Assembly: GCA_045577175.1 (NCBI GenBank)
Contig: JAZNHT010000023.1
Coordinates: forward strand, 1 to 64,000
Reading direction: 5' to 3'
From: SIG701 sp045577175
GTDB taxonomy: Bacteria > Bacillota > Clostridia > Oscillospirales > CAG-272
DNA length: 64,000 nucleotides
How positions within the stretch are numbered: the first letter of the stretch is position 1; every line of letters starts with the position of its first letter. Below, piece after piece: positions 18,427-27,958 of the stretch. A program made the position numbers and the translations under genes. Below the pieces are notes generated by a model. It searched no databases, had not been told where the DNA came from, and saw only the letters and a program-made list of their open reading frames with translations.

Positions 18427-18514
18427 GTTAGAGTCCTCCTATACAGGATCGGCCGTCTCAGTCTGTCTGACACAAATGTTTCCAAAAACTGCTTTTTTGT
18501 TGAAAACAAAATGC

Positions 18515-18543
18515 TTTTTCTTTTTCGGCAGATACTGTATAAT
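18515..18543 (+). promoter_or_regulatory. Possible proximal P3 promoter
   Basis: A good TGTATAAT -10 box (TATAAT at 18538-18543) lies 35 bases before the ATG; the -35 region (TTTTTC) is poor. P3 may thus have two start sites. Confidence 0.35.
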
Positions 18544-18578
18544 GGAATCAGCAATATTTTAACATAAAGGAGTCAACT

Positions 18579-21500
18579 ATGTACGCTTTCCCGAAACGGG
18601 CGATCGCCTTTGCGCTTTCGCTACTGATGGCCCTCGGTGCCGCACCAGCGTTTGCTGTAAGTGCCTCGGACACCGTGGAGGTCTCCCTCCCGTCTGTCAC
18701 GACAGGTGACGGCGTTCTCCGCGCCGCTTTCACCACCGACACCATGAAAATCAACGGTCTCACAACCGAATACGGCTGGTCTATGTCAACCAAGGTCGGT
18801 GATGCCGGTGCCGTGGGTGCACAGTGGGATCACGACAATCTCTACGTTGCCGTTCGTACCGAAAACAAGGAATCTGTAAAGATAACGGTAAACGGCATTG
18901 AGCTGACCGCAGACAACGCCAAATCAAAATCCTCGAGCAACAAGCTGAACATCGAATACGAGGTTTCTCTTGCTACGCTCGGCGTTACAGTTGACGGATA
19001 CGGTACGAAAATTCCGGCGAAGGTGCAGGTAGGCAATGCTGTTTGGGAGGGTGATATTCTCCTGAGCGCGATTGACTGGTTTACCGCCGACAACGCAAAC
19101 CGCACCTCCTCAAGCATCGGAAGCGGCCGTTCCGGTATGCGTCTGGTACACGCATATTCCCAGCCTACGCAGTATCAGAACAGCAAAGCAATCAAAGGCG
19201 GCTACAATCTGTACGACGTTTACAATGCGGATACCCGTGTTGCCATCTCCATCCGTACATACGTGATGCTGGGCGGCGCACATTTTGCCCCCCTCGGCGA
19301 CCGCACTGCGGACACGATTGTGGAATTTGATTTCTGTGCAAAAGCAATGCCCGAGTACGAGCTCGGCACGGACAACGATTTCTGGGCTGAGTATACGACC
19401 TGCGGCTTCAACTGGTACATCACGGACGCTGACGATCACTACGTTACGATGGGTATCGTGAATACGGACAGCGGTCTTGTCTTCGTTCTTCAGAACACCT
19501 CCAAGAGCGAAAAGAATACAGGTCCGATGTACTCCTGCCCGCTGAACAAGCAGGTCGGTGACACGTTCCGCATCGGTACGAACTGGACAACGGAGGGTGA
19601 CATCGTTCTCTACGTTGACGGTGAGGTTCTGGACGTAATCAAAAACGCCGAGAGCACGCACTCCCGTGTAACGTCGGACAACGTCATCTGCTACCAGATT
19701 CTCCGCAACACGGAAAATGCAACCAGTGCCGCGGATGACATCAACGTGGAGGTTACCAACCTCGCCGCCGGTAAATATTACGGCGAAACCATTCTCGACA
19801 CGCTCCATTTTGACGACATCGCAAAGGATGCAGCACAGAACAAGGATGCGTACAGCGTTTATACCGACCTCACTCTGCCGAGTGAGCTCAAGACGCCCTG
19901 CTTCCCTGCCTCCGCCATCACCTGGACGAGCAGCGATGCATCCGTGATCGATCCTGCGACCGGCAAGGTAACTCGTCCCGCCACCAACGGTAAGCTCGTT
20001 ACACTGACAGCTACGGTGACCGAAACGGGTGACACAAAATCCTTCGACGTGTACGTCAAGGGACTCGCTCCCGAGGGAGACGTACTCGCTGTGCTGAATG
20101 ATACCACCATCTACAACACCAGCGGCACTGCACCCGATGTATATGAGTTTGCATTTGACGTAAATAACAACAGCATCATCCGCGACCAGAAGGAATCCAA
20201 GGCTGTCAACGTGATCGTTCTGAAGGATTCCGATGAGATCAACAAGCTGAACGAGGCTATGGTAACGATCTGGGTCAGCGATGACAACAAGGAATACACG
20301 CAGGTACCAGCGTTCAAGATGCTCCGCGCAGGTATGTATACATATCTGTACGATTTCGAAGCAACCGGTCGCTACATTAAAGTGCACTGCACCGACTGCG
20401 GTGTAAATGATGCAGAATTTGTCGGTCCGCTTGACGAGATGATCGAAGTCCGTTATGAGGAAGTATTCGGTGACGGCGGCGCCGCTTTTGAAAAGGCAAG
20501 CACCGTTACGCTGACGAACTCGTCGGACACCGCTAAGTTTGACTACATCGCAAAGCTCTCCCCTGCCGATGCAGGTGTACAGTGCAAGGATGCAAACAAT
20601 GCCGACGTCCGCTTCTACCTCGACGGCGAGATGCTGTACCACTACTTCGACGGCACGGATTTCTACGTCCGCGTCACGAAGATTCCGAAGAACGGCTCCG
20701 TCACGCTCGATGTAATCTCCGGCAACGCGAGCGCTATGGACATCTCCAACAAGACAAACGTATACGAGATCGTATACGGTACGGTTGAAACCTCCTACTC
20801 CACGGGCGGCGGACGCTACATGCTGACGCTCCCGGACGGAAAAATGATGGCATTCCGCTCCGGCGGTGAAAACAACGCCGCATTCAGCTACCGCATCTCC
20901 ACCGACCAGGGCAGAAGCTGGAGCAACAACCTTACCGCGTCCGGCTCGTTCGACTACCTCTGCATACCGCAGGCTGCCGTTTATGATGCGGCAACGGGTC
21001 GAATCATCGTTTCCGGATGGCGCCGCGAGAACGGTGTTCTGCTGACGAGATACATGTACTCCGACGATATGGGCAGAAGCTGGAAGAAGGCTCCGCTTAC
21101 CCAGACCGGTGAGTACGAATCCACTTACCTGCTCTCCTATTCCAATATTGCCACGCTCTCCTGCCATGACGGAGACGGTCCGAACGTAGACTACGTACAC
21201 GCGCTTTACACCTCCTCTCCTGCTATGGAGAAATATTACAACAACGGTTACAGTCAGGGTGTCACCCGTGTATCCTACTCCACGGACAACGGTCTGACGT
21301 GGACGCTCGGTCCGGATGACATCGCCTTCTACGAGGGTGAAGCAAGCGGCGAGCACGCACACACCCGTGAGCACGGTAACTGCGAGCACTCGATCCTTGA
21401 GGCGAAGGACGGCACGGTTGTCGTTTACATGCGCTGTCAGTACGACAACGTATTCACGCTTTCCCGTTCCGTTTCCAAGGATCACGGTAAGACGTGGCAG

Positions 21501-22931
21501 ACGCACTCCGAGCTCTCCGACGTGTACTCCGTCAACTGTCAGCCGATGCTCTTCAACCATGCGGATAACCAGTTCATGCTCTGGCCCGGCAACAATATGT
21601 ACGGTCAGGCATCCTTCCGCCGTTGCCCGCTCAGCATCGGTGTATCGTATGACAATCTGATGACGTTTGAAAACATCATCGACATCTACTGCAAGACATC
21701 CATGCAGGGTCTTATGATGGGCTCTGCGATGGACAACACCAACCCGCAGATCGCCATTGTGGGCGATACCCTGCTTGCGGTATCCTCCCAGACGATCCGC
21801 ATTGAGAATTTCACCGACTACTTCTTCCGCACGAGAGGTGCATACGACACCTTCGAAAACACCACGCCCGAATACGAGGGCTGGTCCACCACGGGCGGTG
21901 AGATCCGCCTCACCGATGCACAGGCATCCGAAGGCAAGTACTCCATGCGCATCGCGCAGGCTTCCTCCGCGGCACGCTCGATTCCGTATCTTCAGAACGG
22001 TACCGTTTCCTTTGATCTGTACATTGAGGACGTAGATAAGGCGAAATTCGAGTTTGAATTTGAGTCCGCCTACGGCTTTGAGTACGGTCTTGCCGCACCG
22101 ATCGCTTTCAAGCTGAACGGCAACAAGGCAACCTTCCTCGGTGCAGACGCAGACGTTACGCTCGATCTGAAGGACGGCTGGAACACGTTCTCGTTTGATC
22201 TTTCCCTTCTGAACGACACGCCTTCCGCTACCCTTTCCGTCAACGGCGGCTCCGCTGTAAGCGTTCCCGTTGATGCGGAAATCGGCAACTACATTTGCTA
22301 CGTACATGTCCGTGCGCTCGGCACGCTTGAGTATTACCTCGACGAGTTCCTCGTGAACGACCTCGATGATGCTTACGCCCCTGACGTAGTTGTTTCCGCC
22401 GAGGCATCCGCGCTCACCGAAGTTCCCGAGGATCTGTCCGAGACGTATGCCGATGCAGCCGCACTTACCGCAGCTATGCAGGCAACGGTTATCGCCGACA
22501 CGGATACACTCTATACGGCAGAAAACACCGCTGTATACGCACTCTCCCCGATCATCTCCAAGGACGGCGGTGACACGTGGGCGGCTGCGGATGTATCCGA
22601 CATTCCCGCAAACGGAATGACAGTAAAGATCGCTTATCCCGCAGGTACTGCGACGGACACACACGCATTCCGCGCAGCGGATGCAAACGGTGCGATTCTC
22701 ACCGTTACCGAAGGTGCAGACGGTCTGTACGTCAAGGTAAGCGACAGCGCACCCATTATCCTTGCATGGATTGAATTTGTCGATCCGACGCCGGATACCG
22801 GCGACACGCCCGGCACGACGGACGGCGGTGCTTCCCCGTTCGTATGGGTCGGTATCGGTGCAGCGGTTGTCGCTGTTGCCGCAGTAGCCGTTATCGCCAT
22901 CAAGAAGCTCTCCCACAAGCAAAACGGTTAA
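18579..22931 (+). CDS. P3: sialidase-like surface protein, long type
   Basis: P3 has 1450 residues and the full P1 layout, including the C-terminal module (from ALTEVPED, about 1278) with SKDGGDTW. Asp boxes STDQGRSW, SDDMGRSW, STDNGLTW and SKDHGKTW are all good matches. It is closest to P4: both have GEHAHTREHG before the conserved Glu, AYGFEYGLAAPIAF or the like, and LSPIISKDGGDTW. Two oddities: the otherwise constant DGEDGP signature has lost one residue (HDGDGPNVDYV, near 863), and RRYP is RRCP. The tail after the helix is KKLSHKQNG instead of KSKKKSA. The ATG at 18579 is preceded by TAAAGGAG. Confidence 0.8.
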   Translation: MYAFPKRAIAFALSLLMALGAAPAFAVSASDTVEVSLPSVTTGDGVLRAAFTTDTMKINGLTTEYGWSMSTKVGDAGAVGAQWDHDNLYVAVRTENKESVKITVNGIELTADNAKSKSSSNKLNIEYEVSLATLGVTVDGYGTKIPAKVQVGNAVWEGDILLSAIDWFTADNANRTSSSIGSGRSGMRLVHAYSQPTQYQNSKAIKGGYNLYDVYNADTRVAISIRTYVMLGGAHFAPLGDRTADTIVEFDFCAKAMPEYELGTDNDFWAEYTTCGFNWYITDADDHYVTMGIVNTDSGLVFVLQNTSKSEKNTGPMYSCPLNKQVGDTFRIGTNWTTEGDIVLYVDGEVLDVIKNAESTHSRVTSDNVICYQILRNTENATSAADDINVEVTNLAAGKYYGETILDTLHFDDIAKDAAQNKDAYSVYTDLTLPSELKTPCFPASAITWTSSDASVIDPATGKVTRPATNGKLVTLTATVTETGDTKSFDVYVKGLAPEGDVLAVLNDTTIYNTSGTAPDVYEFAFDVNNNSIIRDQKESKAVNVIVLKDSDEINKLNEAMVTIWVSDDNKEYTQVPAFKMLRAGMYTYLYDFEATGRYIKVHCTDCGVNDAEFVGPLDEMIEVRYEEVFGDGGAAFEKASTVTLTNSSDTAKFDYIAKLSPADAGVQCKDANNADVRFYLDGEMLYHYFDGTDFYVRVTKIPKNGSVTLDVISGNASAMDISNKTNVYEIVYGTVETSYSTGGGRYMLTLPDGKMMAFRSGGENNAAFSYRISTDQGRSWSNNLTASGSFDYLCIPQAAVYDAATGRIIVSGWRRENGVLLTRYMYSDDMGRSWKKAPLTQTGEYESTYLLSYSNIATLSCHDGDGPNVDYVHALYTSSPAMEKYYNNGYSQGVTRVSYSTDNGLTWTLGPDDIAFYEGEASGEHAHTREHGNCEHSILEAKDGTVVVYMRCQYDNVFTLSRSVSKDHGKTWQTHSELSDVYSVNCQPMLFNHADNQFMLWPGNNMYGQASFRRCPLSIGVSYDNLMTFENIIDIYCKTSMQGLMMGSAMDNTNPQIAIVGDTLLAVSSQTIRIENFTDYFFRTRGAYDTFENTTPEYEGWSTTGGEIRLTDAQASEGKYSMRIAQASSAARSIPYLQNGTVSFDLYIEDVDKAKFEFEFESAYGFEYGLAAPIAFKLNGNKATFLGADADVTLDLKDGWNTFSFDLSLLNDTPSATLSVNGGSAVSVPVDAEIGNYICYVHVRALGTLEYYLDEFLVNDLDDAYAPDVVVSAEASALTEVPEDLSETYADAAALTAAMQATVIADTDTLYTAENTAVYALSPIISKDGGDTWAAADVSDIPANGMTVKIAYPAGTATDTHAFRAADANGAILTVTEGADGLYVKVSDSAPIILAWIEFVDPTPDTGDTPGTTDGGASPFVWVGIGAAVVAVAAVAVIAIKKLSHKQNG

Positions 22932-22939
22932 TCTTTTTC

Positions 22940-22980
22940 GGATTCTCCGGCAACATTTTGCCGGAGAATCCTTATTTTTT
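22940..22980 (+). terminator. P3 terminator
   Basis: GGATTCTCCGGCAA pairs with the sequence ending TTGCCGGAGAATCC, followed by CTTATTTTTT. The stem is not related to the other terminators of the array. Confidence 0.85.
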
Positions 22981-22986
22981 ACACTA

Positions 22987-23028
22987 TTTGCCCAACTTAC
23001 TTGATTGTTTGCCCAAATATTTGATTTG
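22987..23028 (+). repeat. Direct repeat upstream of the P4 promoter
   Basis: Two copies of TTTGCCCAA followed by TTGATT. The left halves are 21 and the right halves 20 bases apart, about two DNA turns. The second copy ends four bases before the -35 box, as expected for an activator or repressor site. Confidence 0.5.
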
Positions 23029-23031
23029 TTG

Positions 23032-23061
23032 TTGACAAAACAACTGTAAATTTGCTATAAT
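23032..23061 (+). promoter_or_regulatory. P4 promoter
   Basis: TTGACA (23032-23037), 18-base spacer ending ATTTGC, TATAAT (23056-23061). Confidence 0.7.
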
Positions 23062-23114
23062 ACAAGCAGTGTGTGATACTCTCTATCCACACAAATTCAG
23101 AAAGGGAGAAACGT

Positions 23115-26100
23115 ATGACTTCCATCATTAAAAGAGCGTTTGCTTTCGCGCTCTCTCTCATTCTCATGCTCGGTGCTGTGCCGGTCCTTGCAGCTGACAA
23201 CGCCGATGCATCCGCAACTGTCTCCATGCCCTCCGTCACCGACACGAAAAATGTGATCCGTGCGGCATTCACGGCTTCGGAGATCACCCTGAACGGTCTG
23301 ATGACCGAAGAAGGCTGGAACGTAATCACCAAAATCGGTGACAACGCCTCCGTCGGCGCACAGTGGGATTTTGAGAATCTCTATCTGGCTGTCCGCAACG
23401 AGAAAAAGGAAGCGATCACCGTTACGGTTGGCGGTGTTACGCTTTCGGGAGACAATTCCCAATCCAAAACCTCCTCCAACAAGATGAACACCGAGTATAT
23501 TGTATCCTTGGATACCCTCGGCGTTACGGTCGAGAATTATAACACCGAGATCGACACAAAAATCACAGTCGGCTCCGCCTCCTGGGAGGGCGTAATCCGC
23601 CTTACCTCCATCGACTGGTTTGCCGCAGACAACGCCAACAAGCGCTCACAGAACAGCGGCATTTCGAGAAGCGGAATGCGTCTTGTGCACGAGTGGTCGC
23701 AGCCGACGCAAGCGCAGGGCGGCAGCACCATCATGGGCGGTTACAACTTTTTTGACAGATATGACGCAAATGCCTCCCGTTCGGCTATCTCCATCCGCAC
23801 CTCCCTTACGTATTCCGGCGATGCCTACGCGCCGATCGGTGATCGCACCGCAGATACGATTGTGGAATTTGACTTCCTCGCAAGATCCATGCCCGTCTAC
23901 GAGCTCGGTACGGAGAATGACTTCTGGGGTGAATATCCCAACTGCGGCTTTTTCTGGTATCTGAGAGATAACGCAAGCTACTACAACAACTTCATCACGA
24001 TGGCGATCGTGAACACGGATTCCGGCCTTTCGTTCGTCCTGAACACTTCGGAATTGAAAGTAAACGGTCCCGTGTACTCCTGTTCTCTGAACAAGCAGCT
24101 CGGCGAAATGTTCCGTGTCGGTATCAACTGGACGACGGACGGCGACGTAATTCTTTACGTGGACAGCGAGATCATCAAAGTGATCGAAAACGCGGACAGC
24201 ACGCACCGCCGTATGACCTCTGCAAACATCATGACCATGGGCATTGCGCGCAGTGCCGAGATTGCCGACTCATCCGAGGACGATTTCGATATTGACATCA
24301 CCAACCTTGCCATGGGCAAATACTACGGCGAGAATCTGATCGATGCCCTCGGCTTCTGGACCATCCAAGGAGAAAACGAAGCGACCGACGCAATCATCAA
24401 AAGCCTGACACTTCCGACTGCATGGAAGCATCCGCAGTTTGAGAAGACTCTTACCCTCAAGTGGGAGAGCTCCGATCCTTCCGTGATCGATCCCGCGACC
24501 GGCAAGGTTACCCAGCCTGTAACAAACGGTAAGATTGTCACCCTGACCGCGACAGATACCGAAAGCGGTCTGACAAAGTCCTTCGATCTGTACGTCAAGG
24601 GTCTTGCGCCCGAAAGCGATGTTCTCGCTGTTTTGAACGACGTAGCCGCATACGAGGGCAAGGGAACCGTACAGGATGTATACGAGTTCACGCTCGACAC
24701 CTCGAACAACAGTATCATCCGTGATCTGAAGGAGACGAAGACGGTCAACGTGATCGCGCTGAAGGACTCCGACGAGATCAACAAGCTCAGCGAGCAGATG
24801 CTCACCATCTGGACAAGCGACGACAACAAGACCTATACGCAGGTTCCCTCGTTCAAGCTCCTGCGCGACGGTATGTATACATATCTGTACAATTTCGAAG
24901 CAACCGGTCGCTATATCAAGGTGCACTGCACAACCCACACGACGCGTGACTGCGACTTCATCGGTCCGCTTAACGAGATGATCGATGCGTACTATGAGGA
25001 CGTATTCGGCGATAACGGCTCGGCATTTGCAACCGAAAGCAGCTACACGCTGACGAACGGTACCGACACCGCCAAATTTGATGAGATTGTCAAAATCTCC
25101 GTCGCCGATGCAGGCGTACAGTGCGCTGACGAAAACAACGCAGACGTGCGCTTCTATCTCGATGGCGATCTGCTGTATCACTACTTCGACGGTACGGATT
25201 TCTACGTTCGTGTCACAAAGATTCCGAAGAACTCCTCTGTCACTTTGAAGATTCTCTCCGGCAACGCAAACGCCATGGATATTTCCAATAAGACGAATGT
25301 TTATGAAATCGTCTACGGTACGATCGAAACAGATCCCTCTCTCTCCGCACGCTACACAACAACACTTTCCAACGGACGCATCATCGCCTTCTCTGCGCAA
25401 TCGGAGTACGGAACACCCTTCAAGTTCTGCATCTCCGACGATCAGGGCAGAACCTGGAGCGGTTATCTCACCGCAGTCGGCACAAGCAATCTCTGCGTAC
25501 CGCAGGGAGCAATCTACGACGAGGCTGCCAACCGCATCATCGTAACCGGATACACCAGAATCCGCGATGCCGGCGGCAATAACATCGGTCTGATGACGCA
25601 CTACGCATACTCCGACGATATGGGCAGAAGCTGGAAAGAGGCTCCGCTTACTCAGCTCGGCGACTACCAAAGCGATTATCTGCTCTCCTACGCGCAGATT
25701 GCCATGGTATCCGCCTCGTACGACGGCGAGGACGGTCCCGGTGTTGACTTCGTACACGTTCTGAACTGCCACTCCCCTGCTGTAACCGAGTATTACAATA
25801 ACCGCTACGGACACAATGTTGCACGTGTCGCATATACGACGGACGGCGGTAAAACATGGACGCTCAGCCCCGATGACATCGCATTCTATGACGGCGAGGC
25901 ACAGGGTGAGCACGCACACACCCGTGAGCACGGTGTCTGCGAGGCGCATATTCTGGAAGCGAAGGACGGCACGGTGGTCGTCTACTCCCGTTGTCAGTAT
26001 GATAACGTATACACGCTCTGCCGCGCGTTCTCCTACGATCACGGCAAAACATGGACCAAGGAAGTCGAGCTCTCCGACGTGTATTCCGTCAACACGCAGC

Positions 26101-27536
26101 CGTATCTGTTTAATTTCGGCGATAATCAGTTCATGATGTGGGGCGGCAACAACATGTTCGGTCAGGGATCGTTCAGACGTTATCCCTTGTCGATTGCTGT
26201 CTCCTATGATAATCTGATTACCTTCGAAGGCGTGCTGGATCTCTTCTCCAAGACTGCATTCCAGGGTATGCTGACCGCGACCAGCATCGACAACACCAAC
26301 ACGCAGATCACCAAATCCGGCGATGCCATCCTTTTGACCAACTCTTCCACAAGCGGCAAGATGGGTACACTTCGTATCAACAATTTCTCAGACTATTTCT
26401 TCAAAACGAGGGGTGCCTACGACACCTTTGAACAGACGGATCCCGAATGGGAAGGCTGGGCTACGACGGGCGGCGAAATCACACACTCTGATGCACAGGC
26501 GTCCGAGGGTAAGTACTCCATGCGCATCGCAACCGGTGCGTCCGCCAACCGTTCCATCCCGTATATTCAGAACGGTACTGTCTCGTTTGATCTGTTCATC
26601 GAGGACGTAGATAAGGCGAAGTTTGAATTTGAGTTTGAATGCTCCTACGGCTTTGAATACGGTCTTGCCGCACCGATCGCATTCCGGCTCAATGGTAACA
26701 AGGCAACATTCCTCGGTGCATCCTCCGCGACCGCGCTGGATCTGAAGGACGGCTGGAACCTCTTCACCTTCACGCTGGATATGCTCAACGAAACGCCTGC
26801 CGCTTCCCTTTCCGTCAACGGCGGCAATGCAATCGCCGTTCCCGTGAATGCCGAAATCGGCAACTACGCTTCCTTCGTACATGTCCGCGGTCTGGGCGAG
26901 CTGGAATACTACCTCGATGAATTTTTGGTAATCGATGAGGACAATGCGTTCGTCCCCGACATCATCGTGTCCGCCGAAAGTGCCGCTCTCACCGAGCTGA
27001 CGGAGGATCTCACGAAGAATTACGATGACGTTGCCGCATTCACTGCGGCTATGCAGAGCTTCGTTCTCGAGGGTGCGGACGAAACGTACCTCAGCGAGAA
27101 CACGGCAATCTACACCCTCTCCCCGATCATTTCCAAGGACGGCGGTGACACGTGGGCTGAGGCGACCGTTTACGACATCCCGCTTGCGGGCATGACCGTA
27201 AAGATCGCTTACCCCGAAGGAACGGCGGCAAACACCCACGCATTCCGCGCGCTTGCGCTCGTCACGGATGATGACCGCAAGACGGATGACTACGGAAAGA
27301 TGCTCACCGTTACCGAAGGCGAAGACGGTCTGTACGTCAAGACGTACTCCTCCTACCCTGTCATTCTTTCCTGGGCGGAGTTCATCGATCCTACACCCGA
27401 TGTGCCCGATGACACTACAGCAGCCACCCCGGGCAGTATCTCCTCGCTTGTTTGGATCGGTATCGGTGTCGGTGCTCTCGTAATCGTCGCATCCGTTGTG
27501 TTCATCGCTCTCAAATCCAAAAAGAAAAACGCATAA
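23115..27536 (+). CDS. P4: sialidase-like surface protein, long type
   Basis: P4 (1473 residues from the ATG at 23115, chosen for AAAGGGAG and because the signal peptide MTSIIKRAFAFALSLIL starts there) is the sister of P3. It keeps all domains: Ig motif WESSDPSVIDPATGKV near 450, DUF2341-like segment near 677, Asp boxes SDDQGRTW, SDDMGRSW, TTDGGKTW and SYDHGKTW, signature YDGEDGPGVDFV near 869, second lectin-like domain from about 1103, C-terminal module from about 1293, transmembrane helix near 1447. Its C-terminal module carries an insertion rich in Asp (TDDDRKTDDYGK) not seen in P1, P8 or P10. The tail is KSKKKNA. Confidence 0.8.
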   Translation: MTSIIKRAFAFALSLILMLGAVPVLAADNADASATVSMPSVTDTKNVIRAAFTASEITLNGLMTEEGWNVITKIGDNASVGAQWDFENLYLAVRNEKKEAITVTVGGVTLSGDNSQSKTSSNKMNTEYIVSLDTLGVTVENYNTEIDTKITVGSASWEGVIRLTSIDWFAADNANKRSQNSGISRSGMRLVHEWSQPTQAQGGSTIMGGYNFFDRYDANASRSAISIRTSLTYSGDAYAPIGDRTADTIVEFDFLARSMPVYELGTENDFWGEYPNCGFFWYLRDNASYYNNFITMAIVNTDSGLSFVLNTSELKVNGPVYSCSLNKQLGEMFRVGINWTTDGDVILYVDSEIIKVIENADSTHRRMTSANIMTMGIARSAEIADSSEDDFDIDITNLAMGKYYGENLIDALGFWTIQGENEATDAIIKSLTLPTAWKHPQFEKTLTLKWESSDPSVIDPATGKVTQPVTNGKIVTLTATDTESGLTKSFDLYVKGLAPESDVLAVLNDVAAYEGKGTVQDVYEFTLDTSNNSIIRDLKETKTVNVIALKDSDEINKLSEQMLTIWTSDDNKTYTQVPSFKLLRDGMYTYLYNFEATGRYIKVHCTTHTTRDCDFIGPLNEMIDAYYEDVFGDNGSAFATESSYTLTNGTDTAKFDEIVKISVADAGVQCADENNADVRFYLDGDLLYHYFDGTDFYVRVTKIPKNSSVTLKILSGNANAMDISNKTNVYEIVYGTIETDPSLSARYTTTLSNGRIIAFSAQSEYGTPFKFCISDDQGRTWSGYLTAVGTSNLCVPQGAIYDEAANRIIVTGYTRIRDAGGNNIGLMTHYAYSDDMGRSWKEAPLTQLGDYQSDYLLSYAQIAMVSASYDGEDGPGVDFVHVLNCHSPAVTEYYNNRYGHNVARVAYTTDGGKTWTLSPDDIAFYDGEAQGEHAHTREHGVCEAHILEAKDGTVVVYSRCQYDNVYTLCRAFSYDHGKTWTKEVELSDVYSVNTQPYLFNFGDNQFMMWGGNNMFGQGSFRRYPLSIAVSYDNLITFEGVLDLFSKTAFQGMLTATSIDNTNTQITKSGDAILLTNSSTSGKMGTLRINNFSDYFFKTRGAYDTFEQTDPEWEGWATTGGEITHSDAQASEGKYSMRIATGASANRSIPYIQNGTVSFDLFIEDVDKAKFEFEFECSYGFEYGLAAPIAFRLNGNKATFLGASSATALDLKDGWNLFTFTLDMLNETPAASLSVNGGNAIAVPVNAEIGNYASFVHVRGLGELEYYLDEFLVIDEDNAFVPDIIVSAESAALTELTEDLTKNYDDVAAFTAAMQSFVLEGADETYLSENTAIYTLSPIISKDGGDTWAEATVYDIPLAGMTVKIAYPEGTAANTHAFRALALVTDDDRKTDDYGKMLTVTEGEDGLYVKTYSSYPVILSWAEFIDPTPDVPDDTTAATPGSISSLVWIGIGVGALVIVASVVFIALKSKKKNA

Positions 27537-27542
27537 TCTCCA

Positions 27543-27574
27543 AAGACTGCCGTGTAAAAACGGCAGTCTTTTTT
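27543..27574 (+). terminator. P4 terminator
   Basis: Stem AAGACTGCCG / CGGCAGTCTT with an 8-base A-rich loop and a run of T. Confidence 0.9.
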
Positions 27575-27641
27575 ATAACGCAAAGGTAAAAATTATAAAT
27601 GAAACGGCAAAATGTATATAGAAAATTTTGAAGTAATCTGG

Positions 27642-27695
27642 TATAATACCGATATGTAAGCACGCTTCCCGAAGCATCGGTTCCAAGCGTGTTTT
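27642..27695 (+). other. Possible short transcript or attenuator between P4 and P5
   Basis: An extended -10 box (TGGTATAAT, TATAAT at 27642-27647) is followed by a hairpin with CACGCTT (27661-27667) and AAGCGTG (27685-27691) and four T. If active, it would give a very short terminated RNA. The remainder of the 27575-27958 gap, the longest of the array, is AT-rich with no gene I can support. Confidence 0.3.
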
Positions 27696-27869
27696 GCATT
27701 AGTTGTTTCCGCCCCAAAATACAGTCACTGAAAATATATCTTTTTGAGGAAAGCAGAGAAACAGTTACCGTCTTTGTTTGCAAAGTGCACACCTTCCTTT
27801 GCAGAAAAATTGTTTTTTTGCATTATAGCATATTGCAGGGGGGAGATGTAAGAGAGTATAATAAAATAA

Positions 27870-27928
27870 ACACAATATTGACTTTTTTGAAGCAAAATTG
27901 TATAATAAATCAAATAAGTCAATTGTGT
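27870..27928. repeat. Inverted repeat flanking the P5 promoter core
   Basis: ACACAATATTGACTT (27870-27884) and AAGTCAATTGTGT (27916-27928) are reverse complements except for a 2-base bulge. The left arm contains the -35 box and the right arm lies just after the transcription start, so this acts on DNA rather than RNA if it is functional. Confidence 0.4.
27878..27906 (+). promoter_or_regulatory. P5 promoter
   Basis: TTGACT, 17-base spacer, TATAAT at 27901-27906, 52 bases before the start codon. Confidence 0.65.
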
Positions 27929-27958
27929 TTTCCAAAATATATCAAGGAGATCGTACAC

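Noticed and set aside
19110..22922. Very long antisense reading frame (about 1270 codons) opposite P3, and similar ones opposite P1, P4, P5 and P8-P11
   Set aside because: They lie wholly inside the plus-strand paralogs, have no ribosome binding site or promoter in place, and have arbitrary composition rich in Arg, Val and Cys. They result from the codon bias of the real genes.
27689..27958. Upstream extension of P5 by 90 codons
   Set aside because: It covers the intergenic promoter region. The ATG at 27959 has AAGGAG and starts the signal peptide.
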